The position numbers and the translations under genes are program-made. Below are positions 10,422 through 21,659 of a stretch of 64,000 nucleotides of DNA, piece by piece (positions within the stretch are counted from its first letter, which is position 1; the number at the start of each line of letters is the position of its first letter). Source of the stretch: Dasypus novemcinctus. Lineage: Eukaryota; Chordata; Mammalia; Cingulata; Dasypodidae. Location: the NCBI RefSeq assembly GCF_030445035.2, contig NC_080694.1, positions 75,345,147 through 75,409,146 on the forward strand. The letters run 5' to 3'. The notes beneath the pieces were generated by a model. That model saw nothing but the letters and a program-made list of their open reading frames with translations. It searched no databases and was not told the DNA's origin.

Positions 10422-13400
10422 TCATGTAGTATTATCCTTCAATGCCTGGGTTGCTTCACTCAACATGAGGTTCTCAAGATTCACCCATGTTATCGCATGT
10501 GTTTGTAGTGTATTTGTTCTTATAGCTGAGTAGTATTCCATTGTATGTATATACCACATTTTATTTATCCATTCATCTGTTGATGGGCATTTGGGTTGAT
10601 TCCAACTTTTGGCAATAGTGAACAATGCTGCTATGAACACTGGTGTGCATATATCAGTTTGTGTCCTTGTTTTCAGATCTTCTGGGTATATACCCAGCAG
10701 TGGAATTGCTGGGTCATATGGCAAATCTATGTTTAGTTTTTTGAGAAACCGCCAAACTGTCCTCCAGAATGGCTGGATCCTTCTGCATTCCCACCAGCAG
10801 TGAATGAGTGTTCCTATTCCTCCACATCCTCTCCAACAATTGTAGTCTTCTGATTTTTTGATAGCTGCCAGGCTTATGGGAGTAAGATGGTATCTCATTG
10901 TTGTTTTGATTTGCATTTCCCTAATAGGTAGGGATTTTGAGCATTTTTTCATGTGTTTTTTAGCAATTTGTATATCATCTATGGAGAAGTGTCTGTTCAA
11001 ATCTTTTTCCCATTTTTAAATGGGCTGTTTATCTTTTTATTTTCAAGATATAGGAGTTCTTTATATATGCAAGATATGTCACCCATCAGATATATGTTTA
11101 CCAAATATTTTCTCCCATTGTGTAGGCTCTCTTTTCACTTTCCTGACAAACTCCTTTGAGGTGCAGAAGGCTTTAATTTTGAGGAAGTCCCATTTATCTA
11201 TTTATTCTTTTGCTGCTCCTGCTTCTGGTGTGAAGTCCATGAAGCCGATTCCCATTGCAAGGTCCTATAGATGCTTCCCTACTTTGCTTTCCAAGGTCTT
11301 TATGGCCTTGGGTCTTATATTTAGGTCTTTGATCCATCTTGAGTTGATTTTTGTATAAGGTGTAAGTTGGCAATCCTCTTTTATTCTTTTACATACGGAT
11401 ATCCAGTTCTCCAGGCACCATTTGTTGAATAGGCCATTCTCTCCCAGTTGAGAGGGTTTGGTGGCCTTGTCAAATACCACATGACTGTATATATGAGGAT
11501 CTATATCAGAAATCTCAGTTTGGTTCCATTGGTCAGTGTGTCTATCCTTGTGCCAGTACCATGCCATTTTCACTACTGTAGCTTAGTAGTATGTTTTTGA
11601 AGTCAGGTAGTGTGATTCCTCCAACTTCATTTTTCTTTTTCAATATGTCTTCTGCTATTGGTGACCTCTTTCCTTTCCAAATAAATTTCATAGTTAGTTT
11701 TTCTAGTTCATTAAAGAATGCTGTGTTGATTTTTATTGAGATTGCATTGAATCTGTAGATCAGTACTGGTAGAATAGACATCTTTGTTTGTTTGTATTTA
11801 ATGTAGTTTTATTTTTAATATATGGAATGTTTCACGAATTTGCATGTCATCCTTGTGCAGGGACCATGCTAATCTTCTCTGTATCATTCCAATGTTAGTA
11901 TATGTGCTGCTGAAGTGAGCACTAGACATCTTAATAATATTTAGTCTTCCTATCCATGTACAGGGAATATTCTTCTATTTCTGTAGGTCTTTGATTTCCT
12001 TGAACAGTGTTGTGTAGTTTTCTGTGTATTAGACTTTTACCTCTTTTGTTAAATTTATTCCCAGGTATTTGATTTTTTTGTGTGTGAATGGTATTTGATT
12101 TCTGATTTCCTCCTCAGATTGCTCATTATTGGTGTACAGAAATGCTGCTGATTTTGTGCATTTATATTGTAACCTGTGACTTTACTGAACTCATTTATAA
12201 GTTCTAGAAGCTTTGTTGTAGACTTCTCAGGGTTATCTATGTATTGGATCATATCATCTGCAATTAGTGAAATTTTGACTTCTTCCTTTCCAATTCAGAT
12301 GTCTTTTATGTCTTGTTCTTGCCTCAGTGCTTGAGCAAGTACTTCTAAGACCGTGTTAAACAGGAGGGGTGATAGTGGGCATCCTTGTCTTGTTCCTGAT
12401 CTTAGAGGGAAAGATTTTAGGATTTCACCATTGTAAATGATGTTAGCTGTGGGTTTTTCATATATATTCTTTATCATGTTCAGAAAGTTTCCTTTTATTC
12501 TGAACTGTTGCTGTGTTTTTATCAAGAAAGTGTGCTGTATTTTGTCAAATGCTTTTTCTGCATCTATAGGTATGATCATGTGGTTTTTTTCCCTTCAATC
12601 TGTTTATGTGGTGTATTATATTGATTGATTTTCTTATGTTGAACCATCCTTGCATACCAGGAATGTACCCCACTTGGTCATGGTGTATAATTTGTTTAAT
12701 GTGTTGTTGAATACGATTAGTAAGCATTTCATTGAGGATTTTCTCATCAAGGTTCATTAGAGAGATTGGTCTGTAATTTTCCTTTCTTGTCGTGTCTTTG
12801 TTCGGCTTTGGTATTAGAGTAATGTTGGCATCATAGAATGGATTAAGCAATGTTCCTTCTGTTTCAATTTTTTGGAAGAGTTTAAGCAAGACTTGTGTTA
12901 GTTCTTTCTGGAATATTTTGTAGAATTCACCTGTGAAGTCATCCGGCCCAGGGCTCTTTTTATTTGGGAGGTTTTTAATGACTGATTCTATCTCTTTACT
13001 TGTGATTGGTTTGTTGAGATCGTCAACTTCTTCTTTTGTCAATGTAGGCCGATTATGTGTTTCTAGGAATTTGTCCATTTCCTCTCAATTGTTGTTTTTG
13101 TTGGAATATAGTTTTGCAAAGTATCCTCATATGATAGTCCTTATTTCTGTGGGATCAGTGGTGATATCTCCTTTCTCCTTTCTTATTTTGTGTATTTGCA
13201 TCTTCTCTCTTTTTTTCTTTGTTAATCTAGCAAAGGGTTTGTCAATTTTATTGATTTTCTCAAAGAACCAGCTCTTGGTTTTGTTTATCTTTTAAAGTGC
13301 TTTCTTCTTTTCTATTTCCTTTAGTTCTGTTCTGATCTTTGTTATTTCTTCCTTTCTTCTTCCTTTGGGGTTAGTTTGTTGTTTTTTAACTAATTCCTCC

Positions 13401-14400
13401 AAGTATGCATTTAGTTCTTCAACTTTATCTCTTTCTTCTTTTTTGATATATGAATTTATGGCTATAAATTTTCCTCTTGGTACTGCTTTTGCTACAGTCC
13501 CTAAGTTTGGATATGTTGTGTTATCATTTTCATTAATTTCAAGGTAGTTATCAATTTCTTTTGAGATTTCCTCCTTGAACCACTGTTTTTCTACGAGTGT
13601 GTTGTCTAACTTCCAAATCTTGGTGCCAAATCTGGGTCTCTGGCCCTTGCAGATTTCCAGCTTCATTCCACTGTGGTCAGAGAAATTATTTTGTATGATT
13701 TCTATCTTTCTGAATTCAGTGAGATGTTTTTCTGTGGCCTAGCATGTGGGCTATCTTGGAGAATAATCTGTGTGCACTTGAGGAGAATGTATATCCTGCT
13801 GTATTTGGATGTAATGTTCTGTATATGTCTATTAGGTCCAGCTCCTCTAATATATTGTTCAAAGTCTGTGTTTCTTTATTGATTCTCTTTTGAGATGTTC
13901 TGTCCAAAGTTGATAGTGGTGTATTAAAGTCCCCCACTATAATTGTAGAGGTATCTATTCCTTCACTTAGTTTTTCCAGTATTTGCCTCACTTATTTGGA
14001 GGCACCCTTGTTAGGAGCATAAATGTTTATGATTGTTCTTTCTTGACATATTATCGATTTCATTAATATGCAGGGTTCATCTTTGTCTCTTACAATTCTT
14101 TTGCATTTAAAAGTCTATTTTGTCTGATATTAATATAGCTACTCCTACCCATTTTTGGTTATTATTTGCTTGTAAGATTGTTTTTCAGCCATTCACTTTC
14201 AACCTCCTTGAATGCCTGGGTCTAAGATGTGTTTCTTGCAGACAGCATATAGATGGGTCATATTTCCTTATCCAATCTTCCAGTCTGAGTCTCTTGACAG
14301 GTGAGTTTAATCCATTGATGTTTAGTGTTATTACTTTCAAGGAAGTACTTATATTAGCCATATTTTCTTTGGATTTGTGTTTGTCATATTCTGTTTGATT
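10422..14400 (-). pseudogene. L1 ORF2 (endonuclease-reverse transcriptase) remnant
   Basis: Broken into at least eight frames by frameshifts and stops. Near 14350 the N-terminus shows the endonuclease start (ITLNINGLNSP) and QETHL. At 13716-13991 is the GDFNTPLS endonuclease block. At 12545-13078 is the pre-RT/RT region with [12 protein letters not shown] and NYRPISLMN. At 12295-12579 is [10 protein letters not shown] and [13 protein letters not shown]. An ADD catalytic motif follows near 12270. The C-terminal region at 10422-11000 has the YNCWRGCGG...LIHCWWEC cysteine motif and the [10 protein letters not shown] block typical of L1. In a live element this protein nicks DNA and primes reverse transcription on it. 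This copy cannot encode it. Confidence 0.9.
11817..11922 (-). pseudogene. U6 snRNA retrocopy inserted in L1
   Basis: The reverse complement begins gtgctcacttcagcagcaca and continues through the whole U6 length to attccatatatt. Compared from memory with mammalian U6, nearly all differences are CG to CA or TG: six of seven expected CpG sites are decayed and only the one in ttcgtg remains. It is flanked by a direct repeat tagacatctt (about 11775-11784 and 11923-11932) and a short A-rich, non-U6 tail on its 3' side, both marks of L1-driven retrotransposition. The upstream sequence is L1 ORF2, with no U6-type external promoter, so it is scored as a pseudogene. Confidence 0.93.
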
Positions 14401-14589
14401 TTCTTTTTCTGTTTTTGTCTTTTTAGTTGCTCTTACAATCTCCTCCAACTCTGTCTCTCATGTTTTTTTCTTTCTTCCTGCAGAACTCCCTTTAGTATTT
14501 CTTGAAGGGCAAGGTTTTTGTTGGCATTCTCTCTTAGTTTTTGTTTATCTGTGAATATTTTGAACTCTCCATCATTTTTGAATGCTAAC

Positions 14590-15838
14590 ATTGCTGGGTA
14601 GGGTATTCTCAGTTGGAAATTTTTTTTCTTTTCGTACCTTGACTATGTCATACCACTGTCTTCATACCTCCATGGTTTCAGATGAGAAATCAGCACTTAG
14701 TCTTATGGAGCCTCCTTTGTATGTGATGGTTCTCATTTCTCTGGCTGCTTTTAGTATTTTCTCATTGTCTTGAGCATTGGATAACTTAACAAGTATATGT
14801 CTTGGGGTAGGGCTGCTGGGATTTATGCTGTTTGGGGTGTGTTGTGCTTCCTGGACATGTACATCCATCTCCCTCAATAGGTCTGGGGAGTTTTGAGTCA
14901 TTATTTCCTCCAACACCCCTTCTGTCCCCTTTCCCCTTTCTTCTCCTTCTGGGATGCCTATAATATGTATGTTTGCATGTTTTTTGCATTATCATTCAGG
15001 TCCCCAAGCCCCTGTTGGATTTTTTCTGTCTTTTTATCAACCAGTTCTACTGTCTGATTTTCGATGCACTGTGTCTTCCACATCACTTAATCTCTCCTCT
15101 GCCTCTTCGAGTCTGCTGTTATTTCTGAGAGTGTATTTTTGATTTCTTGAATTGTGCTGTTCATCACCATCATATCTGTTATATTGTTGTGATATGATTG
15201 CAAGTTCTTCTGTATTCTCTCCAATTGTTTTCTTCATATTCTTAATCTCTTCTTTCACCTCATCAAATTGGTCCCTAATATATGGGTTTTTTTAAAGATT
15301 TATTTATTTATTTATTTCTCTCCCCTTCCTCGCCCACCCCACCCTGGTTGTCTGTTCTCTGTGTCTATTTGCTGCATCTTCTTTGTCTGCTTCTGTTGTT
15401 AGCAGCACGGGGCTCTCTGTGTGTGTGGCACCATTCCTGAGCAGGCTGAACTTTCCTTCGCACTGGGTGGCTCTCCTTACAGGGTGCACTTCTTGCGCGT
15501 GGGGCTTCCCTATGCAGGAGACACCCCTGCGTGGCACAGCACTCCTTGCATACATCAGCACTGCGCATGGGTCAGGTGCACACGGGTCAAGGAGGCCCGG
15601 GGTTTGAACCGCGGACCTCCCATGTGGTAGATGGATGCCCTAACCACTGGGCCAAGTCCACCGCCCCCTAATATATGTTTTGAGATCATTAATTACTTGT
15701 TTGATGTTCTGCTCCTCTTCCTGGTTTTTAGTTTGTTCGTTGGATTGGGGCATGTTTTCCTGATTATTGGTTTGGTTTGTAGTTTTTTGTTGCTGTCTGG
15801 TCATCATTTTATCTTCACAGGTTTAGTCAGTTGCTTAG
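14590..15838 (-). pseudogene. L1 ORF1 (RNA-binding protein) remnant
   Basis: The C-terminal domain is seen at 14662-14916 (PRHILVKLSNAQDNEKILKA and IRLSADFSSETMEV, the L1 ORF1p RRM/CTD signature). A coiled-coil-like part lies at 15037-15258 (LEEAEERLSDVEDTV). Gln/Asn-rich sequence continues to the right of the SINE up to the ERV-A LTR. The frame is broken by shifts and by the SINE at 15285-15665. The 5' end of ORF1 is not identified. Confidence 0.8.
15285..15665 (-). mobile_element. tRNA-derived SINE (DAS-type) with 12-bp target duplication
   Basis: Full-length antisense copy: reversed AAATAAATAAAT tail at 15300-15318, and the complement of a B-box (ggtttgaaccgcg) near 15600. It is bounded by the direct repeat ccctaatatatg at 15273-15284 and 15666-15677, so it entered the L1 after the L1 was in place. 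Confidence 0.95.
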
Positions 15839-16376
15839 TGTTGCTGTTTTCCCAGGCTTGCTCCTTTCCTCGGGGCCTTCCTGGGTGGAGCTAGCAGGTT
15901 TGCTCTCTCAACATACCGTTGCTGCTTACTTCCTGCTCAGCCACTTATGCCGCCCGCTCAACCCCACTGGAGCGGGGGAGACAGAGGGTGCGTGGAGAGG
16001 GTTGGTAGGAGCCAGACCAGAGAGGGCGAACCACTGTGCCAAGGTTACCATGGCCAAGGAGGGCACAGGAGAGGAGCCGAGCAGGTAAGGGCACATAGAG
16101 ACTTTCACACACAGTGACCGCTCTGGAGATGCAGGCTCGTGGCACAGGTCTGGCCTATTGAGGAAGTGCTACAGCTTATATGGGCAGGGAGAGGGGTTGG
16201 TGCGGCATGGCAAATCTTTATAGGCTGCGGCACGGTGGCAATATTGATAGGCTGTTGGATTCTTGTTACCAGGGGAAGAGGAAGACTTCAGTTTGGCACG
16301 CGTGGGAAAGGCAGCGTGGGCTGATGCCATTTGGTGTTATCAGTCATTTTAGGAAGAGCTGTTGCTGCATGCCTAC
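15839..16376 (-). repeat. ERV-A 3' LTR
   Basis: Matches 23343-23876 with scattered differences. In provirus orientation it starts with TG (complement of ca at 16375-16376) and ends with CA (complement of tg at 15839). A TATA-like box is the complement of tttata at 16217-16222. Its left end directly abuts L1 ORF1 sequence. Confidence 0.88.
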
Positions 16377-16656
16377 AATTCCTCCATATTGTTATTTTTG
16401 AAGCTGACTATGGTGACTGTGCCTGTCTTAGGTTGTTCTCCTCTGAGAATCTTACCCATCTTTGGCTACCAGCCAAGCATGTTGGAATATCATAGCCAGT
16501 TGTGATATCGAGGATGGTTCCCGGGTAACTGCACCTGTCTTAGGTTGTCTCCCTCTGGATATCTTACCCGTCATTGGCTGCCAGTTAAGCACTCGGGGTG
16601 GAGGAGTGGCAGGGCTTATAGCGCAGCTCACCATGAATGTGTATAGTTAGGTGGTG

Positions 16657-18414
16657 TTACACTGGAGCTTCCTCTTCATCATTGGAGTGTGGGACTTGCT
16701 GGTATTGGTGAAGCTGTAAATTGTAAACTGTGAATGCAGAAATGGACTCTATCCACTTTTGGAGCCATTTGATGAGACAAGGAGCTACAGAAACAACACA
16801 GATGATTAGTAATAGGGGACTAAGAAGTGGTGTGAGCCACTGTATGAGGGGGGAGGAGAGCCAACTCATAAAAGGGGGCTAAATGTTTGATGTTTTGTTA
16901 CGTTCTGGTGCAGATCATTTAACATTTTGATATTTTGTTCTACTATGCCAGAGCTATTACTATAATAGCAGCACTCTTCTCGGAGGAAGAGACATGTTCC
17001 TCCCTTTTCAGCTGTAAGTAGATCTAGGGCTCTACAGTTTTGGAGGGCTACGTTGGCTAGCGAAGTGACTTGATTTTGAAGGGACTCGAGGGAAGAGGCG
17101 GTGGATTCAAGGGCAATTTGAGCGACTGTTGAAAGTTGCTGGTGGAGATAAGGTATGTGTTAGGGTGCTGCTGGCAAGGCCGACTGCCACAAGGGAGGAG
17201 GTAATGCTGGCGTCTACTAGTATAGGAAGGAATGCTGCCTTTTTCTGCTATGAGAGGGAGAGACTAAGTAGGAGACTTTAGCCTCCATGTACAATGAGAG
17301 CTGGGGAACAATTATTACAGGAATGCAGGGACCGGGAGTGCTAGCATTGATGCAGGGGGTGAGGGTTTGGTTGCACGAAAAAATTTGGTCTCCTGGGAGC
17401 TGGATGTTACCTGAAAAAGAGATGTTAGTAGCGCAGGTAGGAGAGGGGGAAGTTGTGTTGGTTTGGAAACAGGTGATATTGTCTGCATTGTTGTCCCAGA
17501 GGGAGATGTGAGTGAGAGGGAAGGGGGCGCATTTGTCTGTTGAATTGGAATAGCTGGTGTAGATGGGAACTGCAGCCAGCATGGGGCGTTGAAAGGAGAC
17601 CAAGAGGAAGCAGTGGGTAGTAGTAATAATTCCGGACTGATTGGGGAGGTTGAGGGTATTATTGAGGATGGCAAGCCAGGAGGGGGGAGTGTACAAGGAT
17701 TGCATGGGTTGATAAGCTTATCTAATTGTTTTTTTGCTACTTGTATAGCTGTGTGCACATTCTTTGCATCTTTAGGAAGTGAGGAGCAGTTATAAAGGTG
17801 ATATTAACAAGAAATTTGCATGGACCCAGTAGGCCAGGTGTCACCTCTGTGAGCATAGAGTTTTCCAGTGACACTGGTGGCTCATCTAGTATCCAGGGGT
17901 CTCTAATGTGGATATAGTAATCATTGGAGCCGTTTGTGAAGAAGAAGCTTTGTTTGGATGACTGCCATGGCCAATTGATGAAACAACTCCAATAGGGGCA
18001 TCCTCCATAGTAGGGGCCTTGGTAATAGGGGTCAGTGCAGTACTGTTTTGTTTGGACGTGAGGGAAGCAGGCATAAGACCTTTGGCTACTCTGTTGGTAT
18101 GAGGTAGGTGTTAAGAGTTTGATAGTAAGAGGTGCTTGACATCCCTGAGGCGAGCACCTGCCTGTGCCAAGGAGGCGAGATCCAAGGAGGCGAGATGTGG
18201 AGCTCGAGCGAGTACTTACTGTTTCTCTTACTGTGAATATCCAGACATAAAGGGCTGTTCCATTGACTGGGGTAGTGAGTAGGAGGATTATAGTGAAGGT
18301 TGCACACGCCAAGAGGGGAGTTGCTATGCAGAAGGGAGGCATACTGCTGTAATGAGGGCACAAATATAGAGGAGGAAGGCTAAGACAAGGGAGATTCACT
18401 GTGCTGTTGTCCAC
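16657..18414 (-). pseudogene. ERV-A env remnant (surface and transmembrane subunits)
   Basis: The surface subunit begins at 18414 with a Met and a hydrophobic signal-like stretch. It is open to 17737, then continues in another frame at 17705-17217. The transmembrane subunit follows in a further frame from about 17230: a hydrophobic fusion-peptide-like stretch, heptad-like sequence, the conserved immunosuppressive-domain region, and a C-X6-CC motif at complement(16968..16994). After another frameshift, a membrane anchor and short tail occupy 16869-16657. The CX6CC motif and its preceding block mark the gamma/D-type Env class (MPMV, gammaretroviruses), not the MMTV/HERV-K class. With breaks at about 17.72, 17.23 and 16.87 kb, no Env product is expected. 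Confidence 0.87.
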
Positions 18415-18769
18415 GAGCTAGGGGCGGTGCAGCCTAGGAGGACAGTGGCGAGGAGGGCAACCAGGCTGCAGAGTACTGTGCTCAGGGTGGAGCAGAGCTT
18501 TATCACGTTCTTGAGTTAGTGCGGTGGTGGGTGTCACAAGGCGACTGGGAACCCAAATAGGTTGTTCTGTGTTTTCTGGAAAGACACAAGCAAACCCTCA
18601 TCCTTGTGTTAGAAGTGGGTGGGGCCCTTCCCATGTATTGGTAAGAGGGTCCGTCCACTGGACAAGAGGTGTTGGTGTTGGGGCATTTCGTAGGCCCCCC
18701 CAGTGGCGAATAGCAGGTGTTCTGTGTTCTTTATCAAATGTAAGAAAGTTGATGGTGATTAGGGCTCTG

Positions 18770-21240
18770 CTAAGTAGATCCTGGGGAGCATCGTGGGGAT
18801 ACTCCCCTGCTAGCTTGGTTACTGTGTTTTTTTAGGAGAGTGTTAGATTGCTCAATGATGGCTTGCCCCTGTGGATTATAGGGGATGACAGTCTTATGCT
18901 GAATGTTCCAGCTGACACAGAACTGTTGGAATGCTTTGGACTGGAAGCAGGGACTATTATCAGTTTTGATGGTCCATGGGACACCCATTTGATTGATAGT
19001 TTGGAGGCAGGTGGTGATGGAATTACTGGCCTTTTCTCCAGTAAGAGCGGTGGCAAAGAGGAATTTTGAGTAGGTATCTACTATGACATGGACGTATTTG
19101 TTACGGCCAAATGCTGGTATATGGGTAATGTCCATTTGCGAAAGGGCATTGGGGTGGAGTCCATGGGGGTTAACTCCTTGAGGCTGAAGAGGCCCCAATG
19201 GTAGAAACGGGCCACAGTGTTTACAGGTGCAAGTGAAGTGTTTACACTGAGCTTGGGTGAGAGAGGGAAAGAGGTGGTGAAGGGAGCTGGCAGACATGTG
19301 GAATTTAGAGTGTAGGAGCCTAGCCTGATTGAATGAGGTGGAAAGAAGAGAGACTACAAGCTAAGAGTCTGCTAGACTGTTTCCCTGGGCAAGAGCTCTG
19401 GGTAATTCTGAATGGGACCGAATATGCTGGATGAACCAAGGATGTGTACAGTTTTCGAGGAGGCATTGCAGGAGTAGGAGGCCATTGTCAATTAAGAGGC
19501 CAGTTTTATTTTTGAGCACTGCATGTGGCAGAGCATGAATGACATTTGCTGCATATGTGCTGTCAGTGAAGATGTTGAGGGGAGTTGACTGGTTGTAAAG
19601 GAAGACATGGTAAGGGCACTCAATTCCCCATCTTGCACAGATCCTGAGTGTTGTTAAACATATATGGAGTCGGGTGAGTGGAGTGTTTTGATAACTATTG
19701 AGTAATAGGTTTTATTATTTATTTTTTTAATTATTTATTTATTTTTAAAAATTACATTAAAAAAATATGAGGTCCCATTTAACCCCACCGCCCCCACCCC
19801 CCACTCCCCCCACAGCAACACTCGCTCCCATCATCGTGACACATCGAGTAATGGGTTTTGTTGGCATCCACGAAGACTACAGGAGCGTGGGGTAAGGGAG
19901 TACTAGAAGGGAAGGCACAGGAGGAGAGGATGAAAGGAAGGAGAGTCATAGCTGTGAGAAGTTCTTTTTGGGGGAGATGATTATCAATTTGACCAGGAAA
20001 TCCAGCTATGAGGATCTGCATACTGAGGTCGGTTTGTATAAGGGATTGGAGCTGCTCTTGGGTGAATGGTAGCACTAGAGTGGAGGGCTCAATACCATAT
20101 AGGAGACAGTGGTTTTCCTTAATTTTCTCCCTAGAATACAGATGATATCACAGTGGGAAGTAATTTTTCCCAGGTGGCTTAACACAAGATGAACCCAAAA
20201 CAAAGGTGAGTCCTGGTATATGAGGCCAGTGGGTGTTCCTGGGGTGTTAAGGACTAATGCTTGAAGTGGCAAGTCAGGTTGGAAGCTAGCCAAGCCGAGC
20301 GAGCCTGAGTTTGCTGTTAATTAGAGAAAGACAATGGTGAGCACCAGTGTCCACAATTCACATGCTTGAAGGGTTGGGATTGCCTTTAAGGAGGCTAAAC
20401 AAGGGCCTGAGGTCATTTGTGGAGACTCCAAGTGGGGGTGCAGCCAATTGATATCTCCACACAGCTGCTGAAGTTGGTTGAGTGTACATTCAGTAGGCAG
20501 TCGTAGTTTTGGTGAAGGGGGTGTGATCTTATTGGTGATGGTATACCCCAAAAATGTATAGGGTGGGAGAGTTTGAACTTTGTCAGGTGCTATGAGGAGC
20601 CCTAGCTGTTTAAAGTTGTGTAGGAGTGACTGGAGACAAGCCTGCAGATGCTGACAGTCGGGATGGGCGATGAGGACATCATCTATATAATGGACAATTT
20701 CACAAAACGGAAGAAGTGGGTGTATGGCCTGGCTGACGAAGAGTTGGCATATAGCCAGACTGTTTTTCATGCCCTGAGGGAGAACCTTCCATTGGTAGCA
20801 GCTTTGAGAGTAGGTATTGTTGGTGACTGGTATAGAGAAGGCGAAGTATGGACGGTCTTCCTCATGCAGAGGGATGGAGAAAAAGCAATCTTTAATATCT
20901 ACTGCTATAATATGGAAGCCATTAGTGATAGCAGAGGGATGGGGAAGTCCTGGTTGAGGGGACCCCATTTTCTCTAAGTGAGAATTGACATTTCAGAGGT
21001 CATGGAGGAGCCTCCACTTGCCAGTTGCTTTCTTTTGGATAACAAAAACGGGGGAGTTGTGCGGACTGGTGGAGGATTCAGTGTGTCCTAACTCCTCTTG
21101 TTCTTTGATTAAAAGAAAGAGTTGGTTGAGTTTTTCACAAGGCAGAGGCCCCTGGTTGGTCCAAATAGGGGTGGAAGTCTTCCCTTTGAGTTTAACGGGG
21201 CTGGGTTTGGTAATCTGGAATAGCGGGGGCTGACCAGTGG
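18770..21240 (-). pseudogene. ERV-A pol remnant: reverse transcriptase, RNase H, integrase
   Basis: The RT is best preserved at 20321-20968, with DIKDCFFSIPLH, LPQGMKNS and the catalytic YIDD (a YMDD variant), plus the thumb-like FLGYTI block. More N-terminal RT sequence lies upstream in 20970-21240, separated by a stop. The RNase H start (VVFVDANKT) is near 19870 and is split by the L1 fragment at 19711-19844. Integrase lies at 18770-19297: H/C zinc-site residues, MDITHIPAFG with the first Asp, TDNSP with the second, and an IIEQSN Glu for the DDE triad. Stops and frame changes occur between domains, so no polyprotein can be made. Confidence 0.9.
19711..19844 (-). mobile_element. 5'-truncated L1 3'-end insertion in ERV-A pol
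   Basis: Carries the same 3' end as the L1 at 7.4 kb (aattacattaaaaaaatatgaggtccc and the pyrimidine-rich block after it). It is bounded by near-identical direct repeats gagtaataggtttt (about 19698-19711) and gagtaatgggtttt (about 19846-19859). It interrupts the RNase H region. Confidence 0.88.
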
Positions 21241-21329
21241 CCCTTACATTTGGGGGGACTGAGTAGTTGCAAGCACAGCACCTACAAGCAGTAGAACGTC
21301 ACGTCCCCAGAGAGTATGTGTAAGATATT

Positions 21330-21632
21330 TTAGTACAAGGGGACGGAAGGAGCCTGTTTGCCATCTGGGTCAGTCCATGTGAGTGATGTTGCCAAATGAT
21401 GGGAGGACTTGAGCCCCGTGACACCCTGGACTAAGGGCCCTAGGGTGAGGGGCCATGAAGGGTGTACATCAGCGGAGTGTAAAACAGAAATATCTGCTCC
21501 AGTATCTATTTGCCCTTTGATGACTTTGCCTTGGACGGTGAGCATAAGAAAGGCCTTTTGCTGGGTAATGGGGACCATCCAGAGAACTGAGGGGGGTTCC
21601 TCTCTTAGTGGTGGGGCTAAGAGGTGCCCCAA
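21330..21632 (-). pseudogene. ERV-A protease remnant
   Basis: A frame of about 100 codons contains IDTGADISVL, the aspartic-protease active site in the retroviral DTGAD form, preceded by KAFLMLTVQGKVIKGQ, typical of betaretroviral proteases. The flap and C-terminal GR(D/N) motifs are not clearly seen. It follows the second CCHC knuckle of gag closely, so it sits in the expected gag-pro-pol order. It lies in a broken provirus and is scored as a remnant. No dUTPase domain was recognised. Confidence 0.82.
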
Positions 21633-21659
21633 GAGGAGTTTAAAGGCAGGAGCGGGGTA

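Larger units (their letters stand above)
7393..15838 (-). mobile_element. Long minus-strand LINE-1, decayed
   Basis: The 3' end lies at the left (T-rich 7404-7460, the complement of an A-rich tail followed by an AATGTAATTTAAAA-like end) and the ORFs run toward the right. ORF2 remnants cover about 14.4 to 10.4 kb and ORF1 remnants about 15.8 to 14.6 kb. A U6 retrocopy (11817-11922) and a SINE (15285-15665) are nested within it. The right end is cut by the LTR of ERV-A at 15839. The same distinctive 3' end recurs at 19.72-19.84 kb (minus) and 63.36-63.54 kb (plus), which supports the boundary at the left. Many frameshifts and stops make it inactive. Confidence 0.85.

Noticed and set aside
11817..11922. 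Functional U6 snRNA gene
   Set aside because: No external U6 promoter upstream, CpG decay, and insertion inside L1 with a direct repeat.
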